Source: an uncultured Clostridia bacterium
GTDB taxonomy: Bacteria > Bacillota > Clostridia > Lachnospirales > Lachnospiraceae
DNA length: 6,708 bases
Direction: 5' to 3'
Assembly (NCBI GenBank): GCA_946614685.1
Contig: CAMOHF010000060.1
Coordinates: 1 to 6,708 of the forward strand
Under the pieces are notes generated by a model that was given only the letters and a program-made list of their open reading frames with translations, ran no database searches and was not told the origin of the DNA. How positions within the stretch are numbered: position 1 is the stretch's first letter; the number at the start of each line of letters is the position of its first letter. A program made the position numbers and the translations under genes. Shown here piece by piece: positions 1 through 6,478 of this stretch.

Positions 1-617
1 ATCTGATCATCGGCGCATGCCTGCTCTACGGTTTCATCATCAACTGTATTATGGTGAGCACCTGCTATGACGCAGCAGCTTCCTTGATCATGGGCAGCCC
101 CATTTTCTTCTTCATCCTGTATCTCGGCATGGCGATCGCCGGCGGTCTTATGGTACATAAGTCCGACAATCCCGTGATCAGCTTTATCGGATACAATCTG
201 TTCGTTTTACCGCTCGGACTGGTTCTTTCTTTTGTACTTAACGTATACGTTGCTGTCGGATACTCCGATATCATCACACAGGCGTTCGGCCTTACCGCTG
301 CGATCACACTGATCATGATGGCAGTGTCATCCATCTTCCCCGACTTCTTCCTGAAGCTCGGAAGAACCCTGATGATCACACTCCTGATCACCATCGTGGC
401 AGAGTTTGTTATGTACCTGATGGGTGCAAACCTTGGTATCATTGATTATGTTGTTGTCTTGATCTTCTGCGGATACATCGGTTATGACTGGGCGAAGGCC
501 AACCGTGTTCCCAAGACCGTAGATAACGCCATTGATTCCGCGGCAGAGCTCTATGTAGATATGGTGAATCTGTTCTTACGACTTCTCCGTATCCTTGCGA
601 GAGCACAGAGTAACTAA
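1..617 (+). CDS. Bax inhibitor-1/YccA-family membrane protein, 5'-truncated by window edge
   Basis: The frame is open from base 3, so the ATG at 51 is probably an internal Met and the true start lies left of the window. About 204 residues are visible and end at TAA 615-617. Six or so hydrophobic spans are separated by short polar loops, for example around 84-165, 174-250, 267-345, 366-425 and 430-490. The last ~45 residues carry the family signature: a GYDWAK motif after the last full span, then an amphipathic tail with LYVDMVNLFLRLLRILA, as in bacterial BI-1 (UPF0005) proteins. The family has usually seven membrane segments in about 230 residues, so roughly 25-35 residues are missing. Members are thought to act as pH-sensitive cation (Ca2+) leak channels or to aid membrane-protein quality control; the role here is unproven. 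The next gene, transketolase, starts 20 bases downstream with no terminator between, so cotranscription is likely. Family assignment is from recalled motifs. Confidence 0.78.
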   Translation, partial: LIIGACLLYGFIINCIMVSTCYDAAASLIMGSPIFFFILYLGMAIAGGLMVHKSDNPVISFIGYNLFVLPLGLVLSFVLNVYVAVGYSDIITQAFGLTAAITLIMMAVSSIFPDFFLKLGRTLMITLLITIVAEFVMYLMGANLGIIDYVVVLIFCGYIGYDWAKANRVPKTVDNAIDSAAELYVDMVNLFLRLLRILARAQSN

Positions 618-625
618 TGAAAAGC

Positions 626-631
626 AGGAGG
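626..631 (+). promoter_or_regulatory. Shine-Dalgarno site for transketolase
   Basis: A perfect AGGAGG lies 6 bases before the ATG at 638. It fixes the transketolase start and lies in the 20-base gap after the membrane-protein gene. Confidence 0.85.
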
Positions 632-637
632 TAGACG

Positions 638-2623
638 ATGAAGGCAATCGACACAAAATCAGTGAATTCCATCCGCGTACTTGCGGCGGAAGCAATCCAG
701 AAAGCAAATTCCGGACATCCCGGTCTGCCCCTCGGCGCTGCGCCGATGGCGTATGAACTGTGGGCACACCATATGAACCATGATCCCTCGGATCCGAAGT
801 GGCCGAACCGCGACCGCTTCATCCTTTCCGGCGGACACGGGTCAGCGCTTCTTTATTCACTGCTTCATCTGTTCGGATACGGATTGACGATGGAGGATAT
901 GAAGAATTTCCGTCAGTTAGGATCTCTGACACCCGGTCATCCCGAGTACGGACACACGGTGGGTGTGGAAGCAACCACAGGACCGCTCGGCGCCGGTATG
1001 GCGATGGCTGTCGGTATGGCGATGGCGGAGAAGCACCTCGCTTCCGTATTTAACAAAGACAATTTCCCTGTAATGGATCATTATACTTATGTGCTCGGCG
1101 GCGACGGCTGCATGATGGAAGGTATCAGCTACGAGGCATTCTCGCTTGCGGGTTCCCTCGGCCTTTCCAAGCTCATCGTTCTCTACGATTCCAACAATAT
1201 CACCATTGAGGGTGATACGGAGATCGCATTTACCGAGGATGTAAGAAAGCGTTTCGAAGCATTCGGCTTCCACACACAGCTTGTGGAAGACGGCAATGAT
1301 CTCGACGCGATTGCTGCAGCGATCGAGGCGGCGAAGGCAGAGACGGAAAGACCGTCCATGATCGAGATCAAGACCAAGATCGGTGCGGGCTGTCCCGCGA
1401 AGGAAGGAAAGGCTTCCGCACACGGTGAGCCTCTCGGCGAGGAGAACCTTGTCGCTCTTCGCGAGAACCTCGGACTTGCCGATATGGCACCCTTCACGAT
1501 CGCGGACGACGTGACCGAGAACTTCAAATCCCTTGCGGCAGAGGGACGTAAGAAGAGAGATGCATGGTATGCGATGTTTGAGGAGTACGGCAAGAAGTAC
1601 CCCGAAGATCTCGCGCGCTGGAATACATACCATGACCCCGATAACGCAAAAGCACTTTACGATCTGGATGATTTCTGGCATGTGGTTGACAAGCCGGAAG
1701 CTACCAGAAATGTATCCGGAGCACAGATCAATGTGATCAAGAATGTCGTACCGAATCTCTTCGGAGGAGCGGCGGATCTTGCGCCCTCAACCAAGACTTA
1801 CATGAAGGAAGCCGGAGACTTCTCCAAGGCGACCCCGGAAGGAAGAAACGTTCACTTCGGTATCCGCGAGCTTGCGATGGCAGCCATCGGCAACGGTATC
1901 GGACTTCACGGAGGCCTGCGTCCTTACGTATCGACATTCTTCGTGTTCAGCGATTACGTAAAACCCATGGCAAGACTTTCAGCGCTGATGGGACTTCCAA
2001 CCACCTATGTCTTCACACATGACAGCATCGGTGTGGGCGAGGACGGACCGACACACGAGCCCATCGAGCAGCTTGCTATGCTTCGCGCACTTCCGAACTT
2101 CTACGCTTTCCGTCCTGCGGATTCCGTAGAGTGTGCGGCTGCATGGTACTTTGCATTAAACAAGCACGACGCTCCGACGGCATTGGTGCTTTCCAGACAG
2201 AACCTGCCCCAGCTTCCCGGAAGCAGTACGGAGGCTTTAAAGGGCGGATATATCACCGAGGATTCCGACAAGGAAACACCGGATGCGATCATCATCGCAA
2301 CCGGCTCCGAGGTTTCACTTGCGGTAGAGGCCAGAAAGAAACTGCTTGCGGACGGCATCGACTGCCGCGTGGTAAGTATGCCTTGTATGGACCTCTTTAT
2401 GGAACAGCCGGATGAGTACCGCGAGAAGATTCTTCCGAAGAATGTGACCGCACGCGTCGGCGTTGAGGCACTTTCCTCATTCGGATGGGGAGATCTGCTC
2501 GGCCTTTCCGGTGAATTTGTCGGCATGAAGGGCTTCGGCGCTTCGGGCCCCGGCAGTAAATTATTCGAGCACTTCGGCATCACAACGGATGCTGTGGTAG
2601 CTGCAGTTAAAAAGACACTGTAA
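638..2623 (+). CDS. tkt: transketolase
   Basis: Full-length 661-residue thiamine-diphosphate enzyme (family about 660 aa). It transfers two-carbon ketol units between ketose and aldose phosphates (xylulose-5-P with ribose-5-P or erythrose-4-P), linking the pentose phosphate pathway to glycolysis in the cytosol. Visible motifs in order: NSGHPG with His27; GHTVGVE and TTGPLGAG near 105-119, the substrate/cofactor channel; the ThDP/metal motif from GDG (155-157) to NN (186-187); the pyrimidine-domain HFGIRE with the catalytic Glu411; and [15 protein letters not shown] (461-475) with His473, matching the E. coli numbering. The C-terminal domain (about 540-661) contains [11 protein letters not shown]. 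The start is set by the AGGAGG at 626-631. It probably shares a transcript with the upstream membrane gene and is followed at once by a strong terminator. Arg codons are AGA, CGT and CGC, suggesting good expression. All key residues appear intact. Transketolase and DXP synthase are related, but length and motif order fit transketolase. Confidence 0.97.
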   Translation: MKAIDTKSVNSIRVLAAEAIQKANSGHPGLPLGAAPMAYELWAHHMNHDPSDPKWPNRDRFILSGGHGSALLYSLLHLFGYGLTMEDMKNFRQLGSLTPGHPEYGHTVGVEATTGPLGAGMAMAVGMAMAEKHLASVFNKDNFPVMDHYTYVLGGDGCMMEGISYEAFSLAGSLGLSKLIVLYDSNNITIEGDTEIAFTEDVRKRFEAFGFHTQLVEDGNDLDAIAAAIEAAKAETERPSMIEIKTKIGAGCPAKEGKASAHGEPLGEENLVALRENLGLADMAPFTIADDVTENFKSLAAEGRKKRDAWYAMFEEYGKKYPEDLARWNTYHDPDNAKALYDLDDFWHVVDKPEATRNVSGAQINVIKNVVPNLFGGAADLAPSTKTYMKEAGDFSKATPEGRNVHFGIRELAMAAIGNGIGLHGGLRPYVSTFFVFSDYVKPMARLSALMGLPTTYVFTHDSIGVGEDGPTHEPIEQLAMLRALPNFYAFRPADSVECAAAWYFALNKHDAPTALVLSRQNLPQLPGSSTEALKGGYITEDSDKETPDAIIIATGSEVSLAVEARKKLLADGIDCRVVSMPCMDLFMEQPDEYREKILPKNVTARVGVEALSSFGWGDLLGLSGEFVGMKGFGASGPGSKLFEHFGITTDAVVAAVKKTL

Positions 2624-2629
2624 GGAACA

Positions 2630-2672
2630 GATGCCTGACTACATGGTACACATGCGGTCAGGCATCCTTTTT
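2630..2672 (+). terminator. Rho-independent terminator after tkt, adjoining the hydF leader
   Basis: A perfect 10-bp stem pairs GATGCCTGAC (2630-2639) with GTCAGGCATC (2657-2666). It continues through a U-G pair and one mismatch into a further 4-bp CATG/CATG stem (2642-2645 with 2651-2654) closed by a 5-base loop. The 3' side runs into CTTTTT (2667-2672). It begins 6 bases after the tkt stop codon. The hydF Shine-Dalgarno starts at 2673, directly after the last T, so the element may also act as an attenuator for hydF. Confidence 0.9.
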
Positions 2673-2679
2673 AAGGAGG
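2673..2679 (+). promoter_or_regulatory. Shine-Dalgarno site for hydF, abutting terminator U-tract
   Basis: AAGGAGG lies 7 bases before the ATG at 2687, and its first base follows the terminator T-run directly. No promoter can fit between terminator and RBS, so hydF mRNA must come from read-through or from a start further upstream, such as within the end of tkt. Confidence 0.8.
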
Positions 2680-2686
2680 TAAGAGT

Positions 2687-3883
2687 ATGCGGGACACTCC
2701 GACAGGCGATCGTATCCATATCGGGTTCTTCGGAAGAAGGAATTCCGGAAAATCCAGTGTGGTCAATGCAGTAACGGGTCAGGAACTCTCTGTGGTTTCG
2801 GATGTGAAGGGAACCACGACGGATCCCGTTAAAAAATCCATGGAACTGCTTCCCTTGGGACCGGTACTCATCATCGACACGCCCGGTTTTGATGATGCGG
2901 GAAGCCTGGGAGAACTTCGCGTGGAACAGACGCGGAAGGTCCTTTCCGGAACAGATATCGCGGTGCTTGTTATGGATGCCACGGAAGGAATGACGGAGGC
3001 GGACAGGCAGCTTATTTCCATTTTCAATGAAAAGAAGATCCCGTACGTGTCGGTCTACAACAAGTGCGACCTTCTTGCGGTGGCGGATATGAGACGGCTT
3101 TCGCAGGAAGAGCACGCCATTTTGGTGAGTGCCAAGGATAAGAAGAATATCGATCAGCTGAAGGAAGCCATCGCTCTAAAGTCGGATCCGGGCGCTGCAC
3201 GCCCTTTGGTATCCGATCTGGTGCTTCCGGGAGAAACCGTACTCTTGATCGTTCCCATTGATGAATCGGCGCCGAAGGGAAGGCTGATCCTGCCGCAGCA
3301 ACAGGTGATCCGGGACCTTCTTGATGCGGAGGCGGTAAGTATCGTCTGCGGAGTGGACCGCGTTGCGGACACTTTGAGCAAATTAAGCGTTCCGCCGAGA
3401 CTTGTGATCACGGACAGCCAGGTCTTCGATCGGGCATCGGCTGTCGTCCCCGAGGAGATATATCTCACTTCTTTTTCCATTCTGATGGCAAGGAAGAAGG
3501 GATTTCTTGCCGCAGCCGTGGAGGGCGTGTCGGGACTTACGGCGCTTTCCGACGGCGCGCATATACTGATCGCCGAGGGCTGTACCCATCACAGACAGTG
3601 CAAGGATATCGGAACCGTGAAACTGCCGGCGATGATCAGGAAGTTTACCGGCAGGGAGCTTCGTTTTTCTTTCTGCTCGGGAGGCGATTTCCCGGAGGAT
3701 CCTTCCGCGTATGATCTTGTGATCCACTGCGGCGGTTGCATGATCGGTGATCGCGAGGTGGTAAGCCGTATGCAGGCAACACTTGCGGCGGGCGTACCGT
3801 TTACCAATTACGGAACCGCCATCGCGAAGATGAACGGGATCCTGGATCGATCCCTGGCGATATTCCACGGAAGATACACATAG
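2687..3883 (+). CDS. hydF: [FeFe]-hydrogenase maturation GTPase HydF
   Basis: 398-residue protein of the usual HydF length. HydF is the cytosolic scaffold that receives the two-iron subcluster precursor made with HydG and HydE, and delivers it to the hydrogenase HydA to complete the H-cluster. N-terminal GTPase domain: P-loop GRRNSGKSS (16-24), switch threonines near 43-45, G3 DTPG (64-67), G4 NKCD (125-128), G5 SAK (148-150). A middle dimerisation domain spans about 180-270. The C-terminal cluster domain holds the diagnostic CxH...HCxxC pattern: CTH at 299-301 and HCGGC at 347-351, giving [4Fe-4S] ligands Cys299, Cys348 and Cys351. That pattern separates HydF from Era/EngA/MnmE-type GTPases. 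The gene stands without hydE, hydG or a hydrogenase in the window, wedged between tkt and the PFL operon. It uses AGG and CGG arginine codons that are avoided in the flanking genes, which suggests lower expression. Confidence 0.96.
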   Translation: MRDTPTGDRIHIGFFGRRNSGKSSVVNAVTGQELSVVSDVKGTTTDPVKKSMELLPLGPVLIIDTPGFDDAGSLGELRVEQTRKVLSGTDIAVLVMDATEGMTEADRQLISIFNEKKIPYVSVYNKCDLLAVADMRRLSQEEHAILVSAKDKKNIDQLKEAIALKSDPGAARPLVSDLVLPGETVLLIVPIDESAPKGRLILPQQQVIRDLLDAEAVSIVCGVDRVADTLSKLSVPPRLVITDSQVFDRASAVVPEEIYLTSFSILMARKKGFLAAAVEGVSGLTALSDGAHILIAEGCTHHRQCKDIGTVKLPAMIRKFTGRELRFSFCSGGDFPEDPSAYDLVIHCGGCMIGDREVVSRMQATLAAGVPFTNYGTAIAKMNGILDRSLAIFHGRYT

Positions 3884-3914
3884 CGGGAACCCCACATCTT
3901 GTGGCCTTTATCCA

Positions 3915-3960
3915 AATTTGACAGAAAACCTTCCATATATTGAAAAGGAGCCGTCAAATT
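3915..3960. repeat. Spaced inverted repeat with concentric near-palindrome
   Basis: AATTTGAC (3915-3922) is the exact reverse complement of GTCAAATT (3953-3960). Midway between them, TTCCATATATTGAA (3931-3944) is a near-palindrome, symmetric at 12 of 14 positions. Both share the same centre at 3937.5. It could be a regulator site or a weak hairpin; no U-tract follows, so terminator function is unlikely. Confidence 0.45.
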
Positions 3961-3969
3961 GCCCTCAAA

Positions 3970-3981
3970 ATTGTATACAAT
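3970..3981. promoter_or_regulatory. Candidate operator 1, 12-bp perfect palindrome
   Basis: ATTGTATACAAT is its own reverse complement. Its core fits the TNGT...ACNA pattern known for many GntR-family repressor sites, which is a class-level inference only. An extra TATACAAT follows directly in tandem (3981-3988). The same TGTATACAAT recurs in the promoter spacer, 63 bp downstream centre to centre. Confidence 0.55.
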
Positions 3982-4001
3982 ATACAATCTGTGTATTGAA
4001 A

Positions 4002-4019
4002 AAAGTACAAGAAAGTACA
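4002..4019. repeat. Tandem AAAGTACA repeat, 10-bp period
   Basis: AAAGTACA occurs at 4002-4009 and again at 4012-4019, exactly one helical turn apart and 10 bases upstream of the -35 hexamer. The position fits an activator binding as a direct-repeat dimer, but no known regulator can be named from this. Confidence 0.35.
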
Positions 4020-4028
4020 TTTCCTGCA

Positions 4029-4057
4029 TTGATGTGTATACAATTCCTTGTTATAAT
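4029..4057 (+). promoter_or_regulatory. Sigma-70/SigA-type promoter for the PFL operon
   Basis: The -35 TTGATG (4029-4034, 4 of 6 consensus) is separated by exactly 17 bases from a perfect -10 TATAAT (4052-4057). The -10 is preceded by TGT, giving an extended -10 (TGnTATAAT). Transcription should begin near 4064, giving a leader of about 108 bases before pflB. Confidence 0.8.
4035..4044. promoter_or_regulatory. Candidate operator 2 inside the promoter spacer
   Basis: TGTATACAAT repeats the last ten bases of the palindrome at 3970-3981. Its symmetric TGTATACA core lies between the -35 and -10, where a bound protein would block RNA polymerase. Its centre at 4038.5 is 63 bp, close to six helical turns, from that of the upstream copy. 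Confidence 0.55.
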
Positions 4058-4085
4058 GAATTTACCACAAGGGCAGTATTTCGCC

Positions 4086-4118
4086 CGAACCCCGATTTTA
4101 CGCAGGTTTCGGGGTTTG
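4086..4118 (+). promoter_or_regulatory. Strong hairpin in the pflB mRNA leader
   Basis: AACCCCGA (4088-4095) pairs perfectly with TCGGGGTT (4109-4116), extended outward by a G-U and a C-G pair to 10 bp, with a 13-base loop. Only TTTGTC follows, so it is a poor terminator. It could be an attenuator, an RNA-stability element or a protein-binding hairpin. Confidence 0.55.
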
Positions 4119-4133
4119 TCAATATCAATAGCA

Positions 4134-4146
4134 GCGGCGTGGCCGC
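4134..4146 (+). promoter_or_regulatory. Small GC hairpin just before the pflB RBS
   Basis: GCGGC (4134-4138) pairs with GCCGC (4142-4146) around a three-base GTG loop. It ends 7 bases before the Shine-Dalgarno. It may help keep the ribosome site exposed or may be incidental. Confidence 0.35.
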
Positions 4147-4153
4147 AGAGAAA

Positions 4154-4160
4154 AAGGAGG
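4154..4160 (+). promoter_or_regulatory. Shine-Dalgarno site for pflB
   Basis: AAGGAGG lies 11 bases before the ATG at 4172; the longer AGGAGGAG match ends at 4162, 9 bases before the ATG. It supports 4172 as the start, which also matches the N-terminal alignment with the PFL family. Confidence 0.8.
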
Positions 4161-4171
4161 AGTTATAGACA

Positions 4172-6235
4172 ATGTTACTCAAGTTCAAAGCATTGGAGAC
4201 TGACAGCTGGAACGGCTTCGTTCCCGGTAAGTGGCAGAAAGAAGTAGAGGTTAGAGACTTCATTCAGAGAAATTACACCCCTTATGAAGGTGATGATAGC
4301 TTCCTTGCAGATCCCACACAGGATACAAAGGATCTTTGGGCCATGGTTATGGACCTTAGCAAGAAGGAAAGAGAAGCAGGCGGTGTTCTCGATATGGATA
4401 CCAAGGTGGTTTCCACCCTTACATCTCACGGCCCGGGATATCTCGATAAGAGCAAAGAGAAGATCGTTGGTTTCCAGACAGACAAGCCTTTCAAGAGAGG
4501 CATGAATGTGTACGGCGGTATCCGTATGGCCATGAAGGCATGCGAAGACAACGGTTATAAGGTAGATCCCGAGATTGTAGAGTTCTTCACAACTCACAGA
4601 AAGACACATAACGCCGGTGTATTCGATGTTTATGATCCTGAGATCAGAAGATGCCGTACCAACCACATTATCACAGGTCTTCCCGATGCGTATGGACGTG
4701 GACGTATCATCGGTGACTACAGAAGAGTCGCACTCTATGGTATTGATTTCCTGATAGAGGACAAGAAGATTCAGAAGGAGTCCTTCGGTGAGGTTTACAC
4801 GGACGATGTTATCAGAGGCAAGGAGGAGATCTCCGAGCAGATCAGAGCACTTCAGGAGCTCAAGACTATGGCTGCAAGCTATGGTATCGATATCTCCAAG
4901 CCCGCTAAGAATGTTCAGGAAGCTATCCAGTTCCTGTACTTCGGTTACCTCGGCGCTGTTAAGGAGCAGAACGGTGCTGCAATGTCCCTTGGACGTACAT
5001 CCACATTCCTTGACATCTATGCTGAGAGAGATTTAAAGAACGGTACATTTACTGAGGAGCAGATTCAGGAGTTCATAGATCACTTTGTTATGAAGCTTCG
5101 CTGCGTGAAGTTCGCAAGAACACCTGAGTACAACTCCATCTTCGCCGGTGATCCGGTATGGGTAACCGAGTCTCTCGGTGGTATGGGCGTAGACGGCAGA
5201 ACTCTTGTAACCAAGATGAGCTTCCGTTACCTCCACACACTTGACAACCTCGGTACTGCACCCGAGCCGAACCTTACGGTTCTCTGGTCCACAAGACTTC
5301 CGATCAACTGGAAGCAGTACTGTGCAAAGATGTCCATCAAGTCTTCTTCCATCCAGTATGAGAACGACGATCTGATGAGACCTGTACACGGCGATGACTA
5401 CGGTATCGCTTGCTGCGTATCCTCTATGAGAATCGGTAAGGACATGCAGTTCTTCGGCGCAAGAGCAAACCTTGCAAAGTGCCTTCTCTACGCGATCAAC
5501 GGTGGTGTGGATGAGTGCACGGGCGTACAGGTTGGACCTAAGTACAGACCTATCACTTCCGAGTACCTCGATTATGATGAGGTTATGGAGAAGTTCGATG
5601 ATATGATGGAGTGGCTTGCAAAGGTATACGTAAGCGCACTGAATATCATCCACTACATGCATGACAAGTATGCTTACGAGCGTATCCAGATGGCACTTCA
5701 TGACAGAGATGTAAAGAGATACTTCGCAACCGGTCTTGCAGGTCTTTCCGTAGTAGCTGACTCACTCTCCGCGATCAAGTATGCGAAGGTTAAGTGCATA
5801 CGTAACGAGCAGGGTATCGTAACCTCTTATGAGACTGAGGGTGATTTCCCTAAGTACGGTAACAACGATGACAGAGTAGATGCAATCGCTGCAAGCCTTG
5901 TATCCACCTTTATGCACAAGCTGAGAAAGCATCACGTATACAGAAACGGTTTCCCGACCATGTCCATCCTTACCATTACTTCCAATGTAACATATGGTAA
6001 GAACACAGGTGATACACCTTGCGGACGTAAGCACGGACAGCCTTTCGCACCGGGAGCTAACCCCATGCATCAGAGAGATACACACGGTGCTCTTGCATCC
6101 CTCTCTTCTGTAGCAAAGCTTCCTTATATGGATTCTCAGGATGGTATCTCCAATACCTTCTCCATCATCCCGGGTGCACTCGGTAAGGAGGATCAGGTAT
6201 TCGCAGGTGACCTTGAGGTAGATCTCAGCAAGTAA
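4172..6235 (+). CDS. pflB: pyruvate formate-lyase core subunit lacking the glycyl-radical domain (split PFL)
   Basis: 687-residue catalytic core of formate C-acetyltransferase (pyruvate + CoA to acetyl-CoA + formate, cytosolic, anaerobic, radical-dependent). It aligns with E. coli PflB almost from the first residue: the VRDFIQ and NYTPYEGD segments, [11 protein letters not shown] (168-178) with the carboxylate-binding Arg, GDPVW with Trp330, IACCVS with the catalytic pair Cys414-Cys415 (codons 5411-5416), then FFGAR with Phe428 and Arg431. The conserved [15 protein letters not shown] and SVAKLP segments follow. Family members continue for a further ~75 residues with the glycyl-radical loop. 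Here the protein stops after [12 protein letters not shown] and a short acidic tail, so it cannot carry the radical itself. The missing domain is encoded at 6479 onwards. Arginine is encoded almost only by AGA and CGT, suggesting high expression. It is first gene of its operon, under the promoter at 4029-4057. Members such as glycerol dehydratase are excluded by the CC pair and close PflB similarity. Confidence 0.93.
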   Translation: MLLKFKALETDSWNGFVPGKWQKEVEVRDFIQRNYTPYEGDDSFLADPTQDTKDLWAMVMDLSKKEREAGGVLDMDTKVVSTLTSHGPGYLDKSKEKIVGFQTDKPFKRGMNVYGGIRMAMKACEDNGYKVDPEIVEFFTTHRKTHNAGVFDVYDPEIRRCRTNHIITGLPDAYGRGRIIGDYRRVALYGIDFLIEDKKIQKESFGEVYTDDVIRGKEEISEQIRALQELKTMAASYGIDISKPAKNVQEAIQFLYFGYLGAVKEQNGAAMSLGRTSTFLDIYAERDLKNGTFTEEQIQEFIDHFVMKLRCVKFARTPEYNSIFAGDPVWVTESLGGMGVDGRTLVTKMSFRYLHTLDNLGTAPEPNLTVLWSTRLPINWKQYCAKMSIKSSSIQYENDDLMRPVHGDDYGIACCVSSMRIGKDMQFFGARANLAKCLLYAINGGVDECTGVQVGPKYRPITSEYLDYDEVMEKFDDMMEWLAKVYVSALNIIHYMHDKYAYERIQMALHDRDVKRYFATGLAGLSVVADSLSAIKYAKVKCIRNEQGIVTSYETEGDFPKYGNNDDRVDAIAASLVSTFMHKLRKHHVYRNGFPTMSILTITSNVTYGKNTGDTPCGRKHGQPFAPGANPMHQRDTHGALASLSSVAKLPYMDSQDGISNTFSIIPGALGKEDQVFAGDLEVDLSK

Positions 6236-6240
6236 AGAGG
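6236..6240 (+). promoter_or_regulatory. Weaker Shine-Dalgarno of the small middle gene
   Basis: AGAGG directly follows the pflB TAA (6233-6235) and lies 7 bases before the ATG at 6248. It is less perfect than the AGGAGG of the third gene, suggesting unequal translation of the three subunits. Confidence 0.55.
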
Positions 6241-6247
6241 ATTAAGC

Positions 6248-6460
6248 ATGGATAACGGACTCAGCAATGTAGACAATATCGTAGCGATGCTCGATGACAT
6301 GGTAGCGAACGATCACGGACATATCAATGTGTCTTACGATCCCGAAGCGGAAGGTGTGACCGAGGAGACTCTCGGCTGCATCGACTGCGCCAAAGGGAAT
6401 CTGGCGTGCGCGGTTCCTACACTGCATGAGGGTATCGACGAAGGTTTAGAAACAGATTAA
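6248..6460 (+). CDS. small acidic cysteine-containing protein related to the start of the PFL radical-domain protein
   Basis: A 70-residue ORF between the two halves of PFL. It starts 12 bases after the pflB stop and ends 18 bases before the radical-domain gene, so it is almost certainly part of the operon. Residues 7-28 (NVDNIVAMLDDMV ... GHINV) align with residues 6-27 of the downstream protein ([13 protein letters not shown] ... YHLNV), indicating a shared origin. After that point they diverge: there is no NRE-LLDA helix, no [11 protein letters not shown] loop and no radical glycine. Instead there are three cysteines, Cys44-x2-Cys47-x6-Cys54. About 16 Asp/Glu against one Lys make it strongly acidic. 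The function is unknown. By position it could be a third PFL subunit, a docking competitor or inhibitor of the radical domain, a metal-binding or thiol factor, or a decayed duplicate. The RBS, open frame and tight spacing favour a real gene. Confidence 0.75.
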   Translation: MDNGLSNVDNIVAMLDDMVANDHGHINVSYDPEAEGVTEETLGCIDCAKGNLACAVPTLHEGIDEGLETD

Positions 6461-6464
6461 TTAT

Positions 6465-6470
6465 AGGAGG
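6465..6470 (+). promoter_or_regulatory. Shine-Dalgarno site for the glycyl-radical domain gene
   Basis: A perfect AGGAGG lies 8 bases before the ATG at 6479, in the 18-base gap after the middle gene. It shows that the radical domain is translated independently and is not a fragment made visible by a frameshift. Confidence 0.85.
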
Positions 6471-6478
6471 ATGATAAA

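Larger units (their letters stand above)
3884..4171. other. Intergenic control region between hydF and pflB
   Basis: This is 288 bases without a credible gene. It is clearly more A+T-rich than its flanks in its first two thirds. From left to right it holds a weak short hairpin (3892-3904), an 8-bp spaced inverted repeat enclosing a 14-base near-palindrome, a 12-bp palindrome, a tandem octamer, a strong promoter with an operator-like palindrome in its spacer, two leader hairpins and the pflB Shine-Dalgarno. This density of symmetric elements suggests heavily regulated pfl transcription. Confidence 0.75.

Noticed and set aside
917..1681. 254-residue antisense frame opposite tkt
   Set aside because: The tkt frame carries full transketolase motifs. 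The reverse frame is the usual codon-bias shadow, with no RBS and no recognisable domain.
3836..3854. GGGATC/GATCCC hairpin near the hydF stop
   Set aside because: It lies within the coding sequence of a conserved protein end, with a 6-bp stem and no U-tract; probably incidental.
3892..3904. Short hairpin CCACA/TGTGG after hydF as a terminator
   Set aside because: A 5-bp stem with a 3-base loop followed by CCTTTA has too weak a stem and no real U-tract.
3918..3941. TTGACA at 3918-3923 as a second promoter
   Set aside because: The only -10-like hexamer, TATATT at 3936-3941, is just 12 bases away, too short for a normal spacer.
3970..4044. Rex redox-repressor operator
   Set aside because: The sites lack the TTGTTAA-N4-TTAACAA form expected for clostridial Rex; the TTGTATACAA core fits a GntR-type pattern better.
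3918..4247. Forward reading frames across the pfl control region (3918-4247, 3959-4168)
   Set aside because: They run through the promoter, operators and RBS, use non-ATG starts without Shine-Dalgarno sequences, have no recognisable protein features, and overlap pflB or end at its start.
5033..5701. 222-residue antisense frame opposite pflB
   Set aside because: It is a mirror of a strongly codon-biased gene, Cys- and His-rich from complementary codons, without a start context or a known fold.
6248..6460. Middle ORF as a frameshifted copy of the radical domain
   Set aside because: I looked for the RVSGYAV loop in the other frames of this stretch and found none. The divergence from the third gene at DNA level also shows it is not a recent duplicate.
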